Shown: positions 55,025 through 63,740, numbered from the stretch's first letter. The stretch: 64,000 nt of DNA from an uncultured Bacteroidota bacterium (GCA_902584445.1 CACHZY010000001.1:44104-108103); one strand, 5' to 3'. The notes: generated by a model from the sequence alone, not told the origin. Program-made: numbers and translations.

Positions 55025-56266
55025 TTATTCGTTAGAGTATGATTTAACGCCGAAGGAAACTGAATCAATTCCTGCTTCCTCTTCTTGGCTTGTAATTCTA
55101 ATACCAACTGTCATTTTCAATATTTTCATCAATATGAAAGTAATGCTGAATGAAAAGATTATGATGGTAAAAACACCTATTGTTTGCGTGATAAGCAAAT
55201 TAGTGGAACCGCCAAAAAAAAGTCCACCTTCACTGGCGAAAAGACCCACTGCAATTGTTCCAAAGAGCCCATTAATTCCATGAACGGCAATTGCACCTAC
55301 TGGGTCATCTATTTTCATTTTATCAAAAAACAAAACTGCTACATCAACAAGTATTCCTGCAATAAAACCAATTATAATTGCAGACAAGGGGTCAACTACA
55401 TTACAGCCTGCTGTAATTGAAACAAGTCCAGCTAAAACACCATTGATAACCATTGTAATATCTATTTTTCCATGAGAATAATAAGTGTAAAACATTGTAG
55501 CAATTCCACCAGATGCAGAGGCTAAAAAGGTATTGACAACAACAGAGCCAATTAATTCCCAATTTCCAACCGCTCCCAAAGTAGAGCCAGGGTTAAAACC
55601 AAACCACCCAAACCACAAGATAAACGCCCCAACAGATGCCAATGGTAAATTATGGCCTGGTATTGTATTGGGAGTTCCATCCTTTGAATATTTTCCAATT
55701 CTAGGTCCTAGAACCATGGCTGCAGCAAGTGCAGAAAATCCACCCATTGCGTGAACAGCAGCCGAACCAGCAAAATCGTTAAAACCTCTGACAGCTAACC
55801 ATCCTTGAGGGTTCCACACCCAATTGGCTATTAAAGGATACATAAATCCACAAAAACAGATAACCAATATCGCATATGACCACAGTTTCATCCTTTCTGC
55901 CAAAGCACCTGATACTATTGAAATTGCAGCAATAGCAAATCCCAGCTGAATAAACCAAAATAATTGATTTGAGACCGAAAGTCCAAGCCCCAAATCTCCT
56001 TCTATTATTCCAAAGTCAAAGGCTACCCAGCCATTTGATACACCATAGGCAATTCCAAAACCTAAGACAAAAAAAGCAATACCCCCAAAAGTTATATCGA
56101 TAATAACTTTGGCAATTATACTCATTGCATTTTTTGCTCTTATAAAACCTGCTTCAAGAAGCGCAAACCCAGCTTCCATAAAAAATATAAGTGCTGCGCA
56201 TAATGCAACCCATACAGTATTTATGGCAAAAATATGTTCATTAAGTAATCCACTTAGATCCTCCAT
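55025..56266 (-). CDS. amtB: Ammonium transporter
   Basis: A 413-residue Amt with 11 predicted helices. Key features are LCAALIFFMEAGFALLEAGF at the first helix, FAGSAAVHAMGGFSALAAAM with the first pore His, PGHNLPLASVGAFILWFGWFGFNPGS, and the twin-His partner in IAVHGINGLFGTIAVGLF. There is no cleavable signal beyond the first helix. The C-terminal tail (GIRITSQEEEAGIDS) has the P-II contact region. It is cotranscribed with glnB, which would block it under nitrogen excess. Confidence 0.95.
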   Translation of the reverse strand: MEDLSGLLNEHIFAINTVWVALCAALIFFMEAGFALLEAGFIRAKNAMSIIAKVIIDITFGGIAFFVLGFGIAYGVSNGWVAFDFGIIEGDLGLGLSVSNQLFWFIQLGFAIAAISIVSGALAERMKLWSYAILVICFCGFMYPLIANWVWNPQGWLAVRGFNDFAGSAAVHAMGGFSALAAAMVLGPRIGKYSKDGTPNTIPGHNLPLASVGAFILWFGWFGFNPGSTLGAVGNWELIGSVVVNTFLASASGGIATMFYTYYSHGKIDITMVINGVLAGLVSITAGCNVVDPLSAIIIGFIAGILVDVAVLFFDKMKIDDPVGAIAVHGINGLFGTIAVGLFASEGGLFFGGSTNLLITQTIGVFTIIIFSFSITFILMKILKMTVGIRITSQEEEAGIDSVSFGVKSYSNE

Positions 56267-56532
56267 TTGTTTGTTTTTATTATTTCAATTAAATATAGTG
56301 AATATAATTTTGGACGAATCTAAAAGGTAAATTGTTGACAAATAAACTTCAAAAATTATTGCATAATCGAATTTAAAAATTCATTAAAAGTTGTTAGTCA
56401 TTAATGTCGTGAGGATTAAGTTTTTATTTAAATCGTTATATTGTGAATTATTAAATAGATATAAATCAATAACATCAAATTGAATATATAGTTTATAATT
56501 AACAAATAATATTTTGCTGTAAACTGAGTCAA

Positions 56533-57291
56533 ATGTCTAAAAATTGGTTTCTAAAAAAGGAGATATTTAAAAATAAATTAAAATACTATCTACTTAAAAT
56601 TGCCCCTAAGGGGTTTGTCATAACAATAGAATTAAAAAACAATATAAAATATAAACTAAGGGGAAGATTTGCAGATAAAACTGTCTTGAAAGAAGTTTGG
56701 TTAAAAAACATTTACAATCAATTTGGGGTGAAAGTAGAAGATGGCGATTTAGTTATTGATATTGGAGCTCATATTGGTATATTTAGTACTTATGCAGCAG
56801 AAAAAAATAAGTCTGGAAAAATTTTTTCTTTTGAGCCTTTTCATGATAACTTTAAAAGATTAAAATTCCATAAAAACTTAAATGACAAATCAAACATTAA
56901 ACTATTAAACTTAGGTGTTGCAGGAGAAAATGGAAAAAAATCTTTTTATATAAATTCAAAGAATTCCGGTGGCCATTCTTTTATAAAAAATGTTGACAGA
57001 AAAAAGGAAGTTGAAATTGAGACCATTAGATTAAGTGATTTTTGTAAGAAAGAAAAAATAAAAAATATTGATTTTTTGAAAATTGATTGTGAGGGAGCTG
57101 AGTTTGAAATATTCCAAAAAGATGAATCATTTCTAAATATTGTAAAAAAAATAATTATTGAATGTCACCCTGTTAGAGGGGAAAGTGTATTTTCTATATT
57201 AAATATCTTAAAAAAATATAATTTTACAATTTATAATGAACATGAAATACTATCTGATAATAAATTGAATATGATCTATGCATCAAAATAG
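56533..57291 (+). CDS. FkbM family SAM-dependent methyltransferase
   Basis: A 252-residue protein with the FkbM core: VEDGDLVIDIGAHIGIFSTYAAE (motif I, about 71-93), KIFSFEPFHDNFKRLKFH, IKLLNLGVAGENG, IRLSDFCKKEKIKNIDFLKIDCEGAEFEIFQ (catalytic region) and IIIECHP. FkbM enzymes O-methylate sugars or polyketides, often in surface-polysaccharide clusters. No glycan genes are adjacent; it lies alone between amtB (divergent, 266 bp) and the AlkB-like gene. Its gene is very A-rich even for this window, hinting at separate ancestry. Confidence 0.9.
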   Translation: MSKNWFLKKEIFKNKLKYYLLKIAPKGFVITIELKNNIKYKLRGRFADKTVLKEVWLKNIYNQFGVKVEDGDLVIDIGAHIGIFSTYAAEKNKSGKIFSFEPFHDNFKRLKFHKNLNDKSNIKLLNLGVAGENGKKSFYINSKNSGGHSFIKNVDRKKEVEIETIRLSDFCKKEKIKNIDFLKIDCEGAEFEIFQKDESFLNIVKKIIIECHPVRGESVFSILNILKKYNFTIYNEHEILSDNKLNMIYASK

Positions 57292-57318
57292 TTCTATTTC
57301 AATCTAATTATATTTTAA

Positions 57319-58362
57319 ATGAAAGACTTAAAATATATTTTTGCATATACAATTCCGGCATCAGCCTACTTTTCATTTATCTCATCGGGTATTTGGACGT
57401 ACTCAACTGTTTTTTATGCTTTTTTAGCGATTCCCATCTTAGATATTTTAACTGGTGAATCAAAAGAAAACCTTTCTGAAGAAGACGCTTCTTACAAAAA
57501 AACTAAATGGATTTTTGATTTAATGCTATATTTCAATATTCCAATCGTTTTTGGATTGTTATTTATATTTTATTCAAATATTCAGTTAAATGATTATAGT
57601 ACTTTCGAAATAGTAGGTTTAGTATTATCTGGTGGAATCTTACTTGCGACTAATGGAATCAATGTAGCACATGAATTAGGACACCGAACTCCTTATTTTG
57701 AACGGTTTTTTAGCAAGATGCTATATATGCCTTGTTTGTACATGCACTTTTACATCGAACATAATTTTGGTCATCACCTAAACGTTGCTACTCCAGAAGA
57801 CGGAGCTTCTGCTCGTTACAATCAGACTTTATACTCATTTTGGTTTTCATCTGTTACTAGACAATATAAAAGTGCTTGGAAGATTCAAATTGAAATGTTA
57901 AATCGCAAAGGTTTATCATTTTTTTCAATTAAAAATGACATGCTTTGGTATCACCTGATTCAACCAATTTACTTGATTGGGATATATGGATTATTTTCAT
58001 CAAAGGTTATGATCATTGCTATTTTAATTGGGGTAGTAGCTTTCCTTTTTTTGGAGTGTATAAATTATATAGAACATTATGGATTACGGAGAATCAAAAC
58101 GGAATTTGGTCGTTATGAAAGGGTACAACCATATCACTCTTGGAATTCAAACTTTAATGTTGGTCGAATTACATTATATGAACTAACCAGACATAGTGAT
58201 CACCATTATAAATCATCAAAAAAATACCAAATTCTTAACAGCCATCAGGAATGCCCTACACTACCTTTCGGATACCCGACCTCTATATTATTGAGTTTAG
58301 TTCCACCCCTTTGGTTTAGGGTAATGAACCCACTTGTTCCTAAAGCTATGAAATCTTTTTAG
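57319..58362 (+). CDS. AlkB-type membrane non-haem diiron monooxygenase (alkane 1-monooxygenase-like)
   Basis: A 347-residue protein with about six transmembrane helices and the His clusters of AlkB hydroxylases: NVAHELGHRTPYFE (about 114-127), EHNFGHHLNVATPEDGASAR (about 149-168), INYIEHYGLRR (AlkB signature with His) and LTRHSDHHYKSSKKYQIL (about 290-307). These ligate two iron atoms and hydroxylate alkanes or fatty acyl chains using rubredoxin. No rubredoxin or regulator lies in the window. Length is a little short of Pseudomonas AlkB. The neighbouring oxidoreductase operon starts 100 bp downstream; linkage is uncertain. Confidence 0.92.
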   Translation: MKDLKYIFAYTIPASAYFSFISSGIWTYSTVFYAFLAIPILDILTGESKENLSEEDASYKKTKWIFDLMLYFNIPIVFGLLFIFYSNIQLNDYSTFEIVGLVLSGGILLATNGINVAHELGHRTPYFERFFSKMLYMPCLYMHFYIEHNFGHHLNVATPEDGASARYNQTLYSFWFSSVTRQYKSAWKIQIEMLNRKGLSFFSIKNDMLWYHLIQPIYLIGIYGLFSSKVMIIAILIGVVAFLFLECINYIEHYGLRRIKTEFGRYERVQPYHSWNSNFNVGRITLYELTRHSDHHYKSSKKYQILNSHQECPTLPFGYPTSILLSLVPPLWFRVMNPLVPKAMKSF

Positions 58363-58462
58363 ATAATTTGCTTTAAAGAAATATCATTTTCACTCGATTT
58401 GTATTCTGTATCAAAAAAGAATCTAATTTTAATTAAATCTCCCTCCAAAAGCATAAAAATAT

Positions 58463-59371
58463 ATGACAAAAAACCCAAAACCCTTAACAAAAGAATACAT
58501 TACTTCGCCTTTTATGATTGGTACTATGCGACTTGGAAAATGGGGATGTAATATGACTAGTTCTGAAATTGAAAAATTTGTAGAAGGGTGTATAGAAAAT
58601 CGATTAGTAGATTTTGATCATGCAGACATTTATGGTTCATATACTACGGAGTCTGACTTTGGTTCAGTATTAAAGATAAGACCAGATTTAAGGAATCAAA
58701 TTAGAATTACCACTAAATGTGGTATTAAAATCGTATCTGAAAACCGCCCCGAACAAAAAATAAAATCTTATGATCTTACAAAAAAACACATTAAAAAGTC
58801 AGTAGAGAACTCCTTGATTGCTCTTCAAACCGAGTATATTGACACATTATTATTACATCGACCTGATTTCTTATTTGATCCATATGATATAGCTGATGCA
58901 TTTATTGAGCTTGAGAGAGAAGGAAAAGTCAATCACTTTGGTGTTTCAAATTTTTCAACTAATCAATTTGATTTATTACATGGAATTTTTCCGCTAATAT
59001 CCCATCAAGTTGAAATATCATTATTACATAGAAAGTCATTTGAAGATGGAGTTTTAAATCAATGTCAAAAGTTTGGGATTAAACCTCTGGCATGGTCACC
59101 CATGGGAGGGGGTGTACTTTTAAAAAAATCAAAAGATCAATCGATAATAGAAATCCAAAAGCAAATATCTGTACTGAGCGAAAAATATAATGCTGGTGCA
59201 GATCAAGTTTTATTAGCATGGTTAAAAAAACATCCTTCTGGTATTGTGCCTGTATTAGGTACCTCAAAGTTATCAAGAATTAAAAGTGCAAATGACAGTT
59301 TAAAAATCGATATAACTCATGAAGATTGGTATTTACTTTGGCAGACATCTACAGGAAAAGAAATTGCATGA
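58463..59371 (+). CDS. Aldo/keto reductase (YdhF-like)
   Basis: A 302-residue AKR. The catalytic tetrad can be read as Asp52 and Tyr57 (DFDHADIYGSY), Lys85 (ITTKCGI) and His132 (LLLHRPDFLFD). Its segment FGVSNFSTNQFDLL and the GTSKLSRIKSA cofactor loop are standard for NADP(H) enzymes; overall it resembles E. coli YdhF. It is 19 bp upstream of an SsuD-like monooxygenase gene. The pairing suggests it reduces the aldehyde released by desulfonation, as SmoB does with 6-oxo-glucose; that role is inference, the fold is not. Confidence 0.93.
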   Translation: MTKNPKPLTKEYITSPFMIGTMRLGKWGCNMTSSEIEKFVEGCIENRLVDFDHADIYGSYTTESDFGSVLKIRPDLRNQIRITTKCGIKIVSENRPEQKIKSYDLTKKHIKKSVENSLIALQTEYIDTLLLHRPDFLFDPYDIADAFIELEREGKVNHFGVSNFSTNQFDLLHGIFPLISHQVEISLLHRKSFEDGVLNQCQKFGIKPLAWSPMGGGVLLKKSKDQSIIEIQKQISVLSEKYNAGADQVLLAWLKKHPSGIVPVLGTSKLSRIKSANDSLKIDITHEDWYLLWQTSTGKEIA

Positions 59372-59390
59372 CCTTAAAAATTTTTAAAAA

Positions 59391-60545
59391 ATGTCAAAAA
59401 AAATACAAATAAGATCTGAAAAATTAGAAGGGGCTGAGGTTTCTTGGTTTGCTCCTATTTGTGATGGTGATGACAGATATTTGGGAGAGCGTAATATTAA
59501 ATATAAAAGTAATTGGGAAAACACCTCTAATATTTTATTGAAAGCTGACAAATTGGGTTACCGTAATATTTTGTGTCCATCATCTTATCAAGTTGGACAG
59601 GATACTCTCCCCTTTGTATCAGCTGTGTCCCCAATGACCAAAAACATCAATATTTTGGCAGCCATTCGATGTGGTGAAGTCCATCCTCCAATGTTGGCCA
59701 GGACTTTAACCACTATCGATCATATTCTTGAAGGTAGGCTAACAATAAATATTATTTCATCAAATTTACCAGGGGAGAACCTCCCGTCAGAGGATAGGTA
59801 TTGTCGTTCAAGAGAGGTAGTTGAAATCTTAAAACAAGCTTGGACAAAAGAGGAGATAAATTTCAGCGGGAATTTTTATAATCTTAAACTACCAACTAAC
59901 CCAGTCAAACCCTATCAGATTGGAGGGCCATTGTTATATTTTGGAGGTTACTCATCACCAGCTTTAGAGCTTTGCGCAGAACATTGTGATGTATATCTAA
60001 TGTGGCCAGAGACTGAGAGTAACTTGATTGGCTTGATGGAGAATATGAGTGGAAAGGCAGCTAAATTTAACAGAACTGTTGACTTCGGACTTCGGGTTCA
60101 TGTAGTGGTAAGAGAGACAGAAGAGGAGGCTTACGAATATGCAGAAAGTATAATATCTAAACTTGATTTAGATATGGGGAATGAACTCAGGGATCGTTCA
60201 CTAGACGCAAAATCTTACGGTGTAAGTCGTCAAGAAAAAATGAGGGATAACTCTTCACCTGATGGTTATATTGAACCTAATTTATGGACGGGTATTGGAA
60301 AGGCTCGATCCGGATGTGGAGCAGCCTTAGTAGGGAATCCTGATCAAATCATTGAAAAACTGAATCGCTACATGGAAATGGGCATAAGGTCATTTATTTT
60401 GTCAGGCTATCCTCACATGGACGAATGTAATAGATTTGCTGAATTGGTCCTACCTAAGTTAAAAACTTTTTCTATGCCTCAAGAGCAGGGTAGGGTAATA
60501 AAAAATGCGCCTCAGACTCCTTTGGCTGAGGGAATTAGGGTTTAA
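59391..60545 (+). CDS. SsuD-like two-component FMNH2-dependent alkanesulfonate monooxygenase (LLM class)
   Basis: A 384-residue luciferase-like TIM barrel closely patterned on E. coli SsuD. Shared blocks include GLRVHVVVRETEEEAYEYAE with Arg235 and His237 (active-site R-x-H of SsuD), PNLWTGIGKARSGCGAALVG, and SFILSGYPHMDE with Tyr340. The position of SsuD Cys54 is not Cys here. Such enzymes split C-S bonds of sulfonates, giving sulfite and an aldehyde, using FMNH2 from a separate reductase that is not in this window. Placed between an AKR and a symporter gene (2 bp downstream), a sulfonated sugar such as sulfoquinovose is a reasonable substrate guess. Confidence 0.9.
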   Translation: MSKKIQIRSEKLEGAEVSWFAPICDGDDRYLGERNIKYKSNWENTSNILLKADKLGYRNILCPSSYQVGQDTLPFVSAVSPMTKNINILAAIRCGEVHPPMLARTLTTIDHILEGRLTINIISSNLPGENLPSEDRYCRSREVVEILKQAWTKEEINFSGNFYNLKLPTNPVKPYQIGGPLLYFGGYSSPALELCAEHCDVYLMWPETESNLIGLMENMSGKAAKFNRTVDFGLRVHVVVRETEEEAYEYAESIISKLDLDMGNELRDRSLDAKSYGVSRQEKMRDNSSPDGYIEPNLWTGIGKARSGCGAALVGNPDQIIEKLNRYMEMGIRSFILSGYPHMDECNRFAELVLPKLKTFSMPQEQGRVIKNAPQTPLAEGIRV

Positions 60546-60546
60546 C

Positions 60547-62091
60547 ATGATTGATTTATTAATAGTTGTTGCATACTTCTTATTAGTCATGATGGCTGCG
60601 ATATCAGGAGGGCAAAAAAAAGAGCTAACCAGTGAAGAATATTTTTTAAGTTCTAGAAGTTTAAGATGGCCTTCAATTGCCTTTTCTACAATTGCAACTA
60701 ATGTCGGAGGTTATCAATTTATAGGGATGATGGGATCGGCTTACCTTTATGGGTTGGCTCAAGCTAGTTTGGAAATAAATGCTGTTCAAGGCATTCTATT
60801 GGCATCTTTTATTTTTATTCCTTATTACCTTAAAGATAAGATTATAACTATTACTCAATTCATCAAAAAACGTCTTGGTGAAAACGTGGCTTTAATTTAT
60901 TCCTTGGCGAATATTTCATTGTTTTCAACTATTACCATTGGAGCAGCACTCTTTTGGGGGGCTTACGCAGCTGATGTTGTTTTTGCAGAGTATTTATCAA
61001 TATTGCATGAGGATAGGCTTACCAGAATTACTATATTGATTTTATTACTAGGATTATTTTCAGCCATATACACTTATCTCGGTGGACTTAGTGCTGTGGT
61101 TCGTACAGATATCATCCAGTTTATAGTTTTATTATCTGGTGGACTAGTTGTATTACTAATGGCAATCCACCATTTGGGTGGCTGGTCTCAATTATATATC
61201 AAGACACCAAAACTGATGCATCTTCATCTTCCCTCGGATCACGAAAAGTTACCATGGACTCATATTTTCGGTCTTTTCTTATTGAATATAAATTATTGGT
61301 GCGCAAATCAATCGATTGTTCAGCGATCGCTGGCTTCCAAAAATATTAGACATGCTCAAATTGGTCTAATGGTCGGGGGACTAATGAAATATGTTATGGC
61401 TATAATTATCATCGTACCTGGTATTGCTTTATTCGGAATATTGGGAGAGAATGGTCTCTCTGATCCTGATATGTCATTTCCTTATCTTGTAAATACCTAC
61501 CTTCCAATAGGAGCAAAAGGTTTGGTGCTTTGTGGTCTATTTGCTTCAATAATGAGTACTGTGGATTCTACATTTAATTCTGTGGCTACCTTATGGTCGA
61601 TTGATATTTACAAAGAATATCTTAATAATGGAGCCTCTGATAAACAAATAGTTGAGGCTGGAAGACGAGCAATTTTATTTAGTTTTGTTACAGGGGTTAC
61701 AGTCGGAGTATTACTACTTTATCTTAAGTTTTCTGATCCTAATGCTGCCTTTACCCATACTCTTAATGAGCTTCGCTACTTTATCAATTGTGGTATTGTA
61801 GTGATTATCTGCGCAGCTATTTTCTTGGTAGCTCCTAATCATAAGACCACATTGGCCACTTTCTTATCAACTATTGTTTTTCAATTTATATTCAAATCTT
61901 TTTTCCCAGAGATGAATTATTTTGTAAGGGCAATGTGGATCATTTTACTAGGTTTTATTTTGATATACCTTTTGTCAAAAACTAATTTTAAAAACCCCTT
62001 AGAGTTATTTAAATCGGGCTCAAGAAAAATATCACGAATTGGTTTGTTGATGCTCTTGTCACTTATAATATTACATATTATATTTCATTGA
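60547..62091 (+). CDS. SSS-family sodium/solute symporter
   Basis: A 514-residue transporter with 13-14 helices: EEYFLSSRSLRWPSIAFSTIATNVGGYQFIG, TYLGGLSAVVRTDIIQF, NQSIVQRSLASKNIRHAQIG and the Na+-site block LFASIMSTVDSTFNSVATLWSIDIYKEY. The ATG at 60547, one base after the previous stop, is preferred to an upstream frame that runs inside the monooxygenase gene. It belongs to the SGLT-like group, different from the galactose-locus symporter. Coupling to the SsuD-like and AKR genes indicates it imports their substrate. Confidence 0.92.
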   Translation: MIDLLIVVAYFLLVMMAAISGGQKKELTSEEYFLSSRSLRWPSIAFSTIATNVGGYQFIGMMGSAYLYGLAQASLEINAVQGILLASFIFIPYYLKDKIITITQFIKKRLGENVALIYSLANISLFSTITIGAALFWGAYAADVVFAEYLSILHEDRLTRITILILLLGLFSAIYTYLGGLSAVVRTDIIQFIVLLSGGLVVLLMAIHHLGGWSQLYIKTPKLMHLHLPSDHEKLPWTHIFGLFLLNINYWCANQSIVQRSLASKNIRHAQIGLMVGGLMKYVMAIIIIVPGIALFGILGENGLSDPDMSFPYLVNTYLPIGAKGLVLCGLFASIMSTVDSTFNSVATLWSIDIYKEYLNNGASDKQIVEAGRRAILFSFVTGVTVGVLLLYLKFSDPNAAFTHTLNELRYFINCGIVVIICAAIFLVAPNHKTTLATFLSTIVFQFIFKSFFPEMNYFVRAMWIILLGFILIYLLSKTNFKNPLELFKSGSRKISRIGLLMLLSLIILHIIFH

Positions 62092-62186
62092 TTACTATGG
62101 GTTTTTTAGACAATTTCTTGGATTTGAAATATAAATTATATGAATACGAAAAAGAATGATATGAGTTTGGACCCAATATTCGCTAG

Positions 62187-62260
62187 TGACCTCGGAGAGA
62201 TTCAAACTCCCAACCTCTTGAGCCGTAATCAAGTGCACTATTCAGTTATGCTACGAGGCC
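62187..62260 (-). tRNA. tRNA-Arg (anticodon ACG)
   Basis: On the minus strand: acceptor GGCCTCG with CGAGGTC (one G-T pair), D-arm GCAT/GTGC, anticodon stem CTTGA/TCAAG with loop TTACGGC (anticodon ACG), T arm GGGAG/CTCTC with loop TTTGAAT, discriminator A. All stems close, although the T-loop carries TTTGAAT in place of TTCGAAT. ACG normally becomes ICG and needs TadA. It marks the boundary between the metabolic operon and the small-gene array to its right. Confidence 0.9.
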
Positions 62261-62545
62261 TAAATTCTGTGAATCAGTTGTTTAGCCCTCTATAACGGCT
62301 ATTGTTAATATTGGTGTACTACACCTTGTACTACAATATGGGTTGTAAACTACTTTTATCACACTTCAAATATACATCTTTAAAGTATTTGGTAAACTCT
62401 GATTTTAATAGGAACTTATACCTATCTCATTTAAAACTTCTTCAACAGTTTTATTTACAACACTACAGGAAAAAACAGTTCTTTTTTTGTGGTTTCTAAA
62501 AACCCAATTTGCTGTAAAATTATTGTTGTCAATGTGTTTTTCATT
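62261..62545. other. Intergenic region without a convincing gene
   Basis: Open frames here are short and biased to Phe, Leu and Tyr, as random AT-rich DNA would give. On the minus strand an ATG near 62546 opens a 29-codon frame, and a second frame beyond it encodes TVEEVLNEIGISSY before a stop, which might be remnants of one small broken gene. I cannot support a functional product. Confidence 0.4.
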
Positions 62546-62896
62546 TTAAGTAACATATATATAACCAGTTTTCAAACCAACCTTTTTTATATCCTTTTTC
62601 TTGTGAATAATTTCAAAAGGACTAAACTCTAAAGCATCTCTTATTTGATTTTTTCTTGCAGTTCCTAACCCCCAAATTCCTTCTTTTACGGCTTTTATAC
62701 CTACTAAAACAAAACCCTTAACATCATCTAAATTTAGTTTATTATCACTTGTTATTTCTATAGAAGGCGCTCTCTTTTCAGCAAGTTCAACATATGTGCT
62801 TTCAATATTTACCTCTGTTTTCTGCGCTTGTGCTTGTTGTCCATAAGAACTGTATCCTATAAAAAAAACTACAACAGTAAATAAAACTTTTTTCAT
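62546..62896 (-). CDS. Small secreted protein of unknown function
   Basis: A 116-residue protein with a clear signal peptide (KVLFTVVVFFIGYSSYGQQ, cleavage about residue 20). The mature part is mixed charge (VELAEKRAPSIEITSDNKLNLDDVKGF, VGIKAVKEGIWGLGTARKNQIRDALEF) without cysteines or metal motifs. I do not recognise a family. It is one of a run of same-strand small genes at the right end; unlike two of the intergenic regions further right, its upstream region lacks the repeated terminator-leader module. Confidence 0.7.
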   Translation of the reverse strand: MKKVLFTVVVFFIGYSSYGQQAQAQKTEVNIESTYVELAEKRAPSIEITSDNKLNLDDVKGFVLVGIKAVKEGIWGLGTARKNQIRDALEFSPFEIIHKKKDIKKVGLKTGYIYVT

Positions 62897-62963
62897 TTTA
62901 TATATTTTGTATTCAATATACTAATTTCATAGAATCTGAACATTATGTTCTTTTTCATACGCT

Positions 62964-63248
62964 TCAACTTTTTCTAATCTTTCTTTTTCTTTCTTCTATC
63001 TCCTTTCTTATGATAGCATCACTATAGTCTTTAATTTGTTTGGAACAACTATAATAAGAAGCTAATCCAAAAACTAAGATTAAACCACCATAAATAAAAC
63101 TTTCATCACCTAAACTTAAATCAAAAAAGGCTTTATAAGAAATCCAGAATATTAGAGTACTACCAACAACCCTAAAAAACTCAAGGATATAAATATTGAC
63201 ACTAAACCTGTCTGAACAAAAAGGAATAAAATATTTTTTGTCTTTCAT
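62964..63248 (-). CDS. Small membrane protein, probably shortened by a frameshift
   Basis: Starting at the ATG on 63246-63248 this reads 94 residues: a basic N-terminus (MKDKKYFIPF), two transmembrane helices (about 23-40 and 50-66, including YGGLILVFGLASYYS) and a charged tail (AIIRKEIEERKRKIRKS). Dropping one A from a five-A run (T-run at 62984-62988 on the plus strand) lets the frame continue as a coiled tail containing LEKVEAYEKEHNVQIL to a stop at 62927-62929. Either a real frameshift or a base-call error is likely. The family is unknown. Its leader carries copy A of the repeated module. Confidence 0.65.
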   Translation of the reverse strand: MKDKKYFIPFCSDRFSVNIYILEFFRVVGSTLIFWISYKAFFDLSLGDESFIYGGLILVFGLASYYSCSKQIKDYSDAIIRKEIEERKRKIRKS

Positions 63249-63250
63249 TT

Positions 63251-63320
63251 TTGCAATATAACAAAACCTACAAAAGGGGGACAAATAAATAACTCTCCAC
63301 AAGGGAGGGTATACTCAAAT
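63251..63320 (-). repeat. Terminator-plus-leader module, copy A
   Basis: About 65 bp nearly identical to 63764-63831. On the minus strand it reads hairpin ACCCTCC-loop-GGAGAGT, T-rich spacer, then TTTTGTAGGTTTTGTTATATT, followed at once by the 63248 ATG. It terminates the secreted-protein gene (63321-63740) and supplies the leader and probably the promoter of the next gene. Pairing is kept despite base changes against copy B. Confidence 0.75.
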
Positions 63321-63740
63321 TTACTCAAATTGGCTTGCGTCAAACTTGAGTGTTTTGTTAACGAGGTCTAAGACCCCTTTAGCAACTGTTTTTTTGCCAT
63401 CTGTAACGTTATCAAATGTGTAAAGCTCAAATATTTTTCCTTTTCTTTTCCATATTCCTTGAAGTGAAGCTTGTGCAAAATTTTCTCCTACTTGCGTCCA
63501 TGCCAAACCCGTAAACTCTCCAGCATCTTTGGTGTCCATTTTATTTGTAAAAACATAGGATAAATAAACTCGTCCATACTCTCCTGCTTCGCCAGAAACA
63601 TTCATTTGGTTACTGTCAACTCCTAAAGTTACTGAATCAACAGTAAAGTCAGCTTTGAACATATTCTTACCCAAAGGGATGTCTTGTCCAAATATAAAAC
63701 TACAAAATAGGACTGATACAAATAATAATAATTTTTTCAT
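63321..63740 (-). CDS. Small secreted beta-rich protein of unknown function
   Basis: From the ATG at 63738-63740 this encodes 139 residues with a signal peptide (KKLLLFVSVLFCSFIFGQ) and a mature part of alternating strands: KADFTVDSVTLGVD, MNVSGEAGEYGRVYLSYVFTNK, GEFTGLAWTQVGENFAQASLQGIWKRK, LYTFDNVTDGKKTVAKGVLDL. The pattern suggests a compact beta barrel of lipocalin or allene-oxide-cyclase-like size, but I do not recognise a family. A longer upstream frame runs through the repeated leader and is rejected. It is flanked by copies A and B of the module. Confidence 0.75.
   Translation of the reverse strand: MKKLLLFVSVLFCSFIFGQDIPLGKNMFKADFTVDSVTLGVDSNQMNVSGEAGEYGRVYLSYVFTNKMDTKDAGEFTGLAWTQVGENFAQASLQGIWKRKGKIFELYTFDNVTDGKKTVAKGVLDLVNKTLKFDASQFE

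Noticed and set aside
60505..60546. Longer N-terminus for the right-hand symporter
   Set aside because: The extra frame overlaps the monooxygenase 3' end and adds no family-conserved residues; the ATG at 60547 fits the coupled junction.
62091..62260. tRNA-Arg as an integration site of an island
   Set aside because: Integrases usually insert at the tRNA 3' end, here the left side; I saw no integrase and no second copy of the tRNA 3' end in the window.
62302..62499. Plus-strand 65-codon open frame right of tRNA-Arg
   Set aside because: Composition is Phe, Leu and Tyr heavy as in random AT-rich DNA, no signal or motif is visible and the start lacks a leader.
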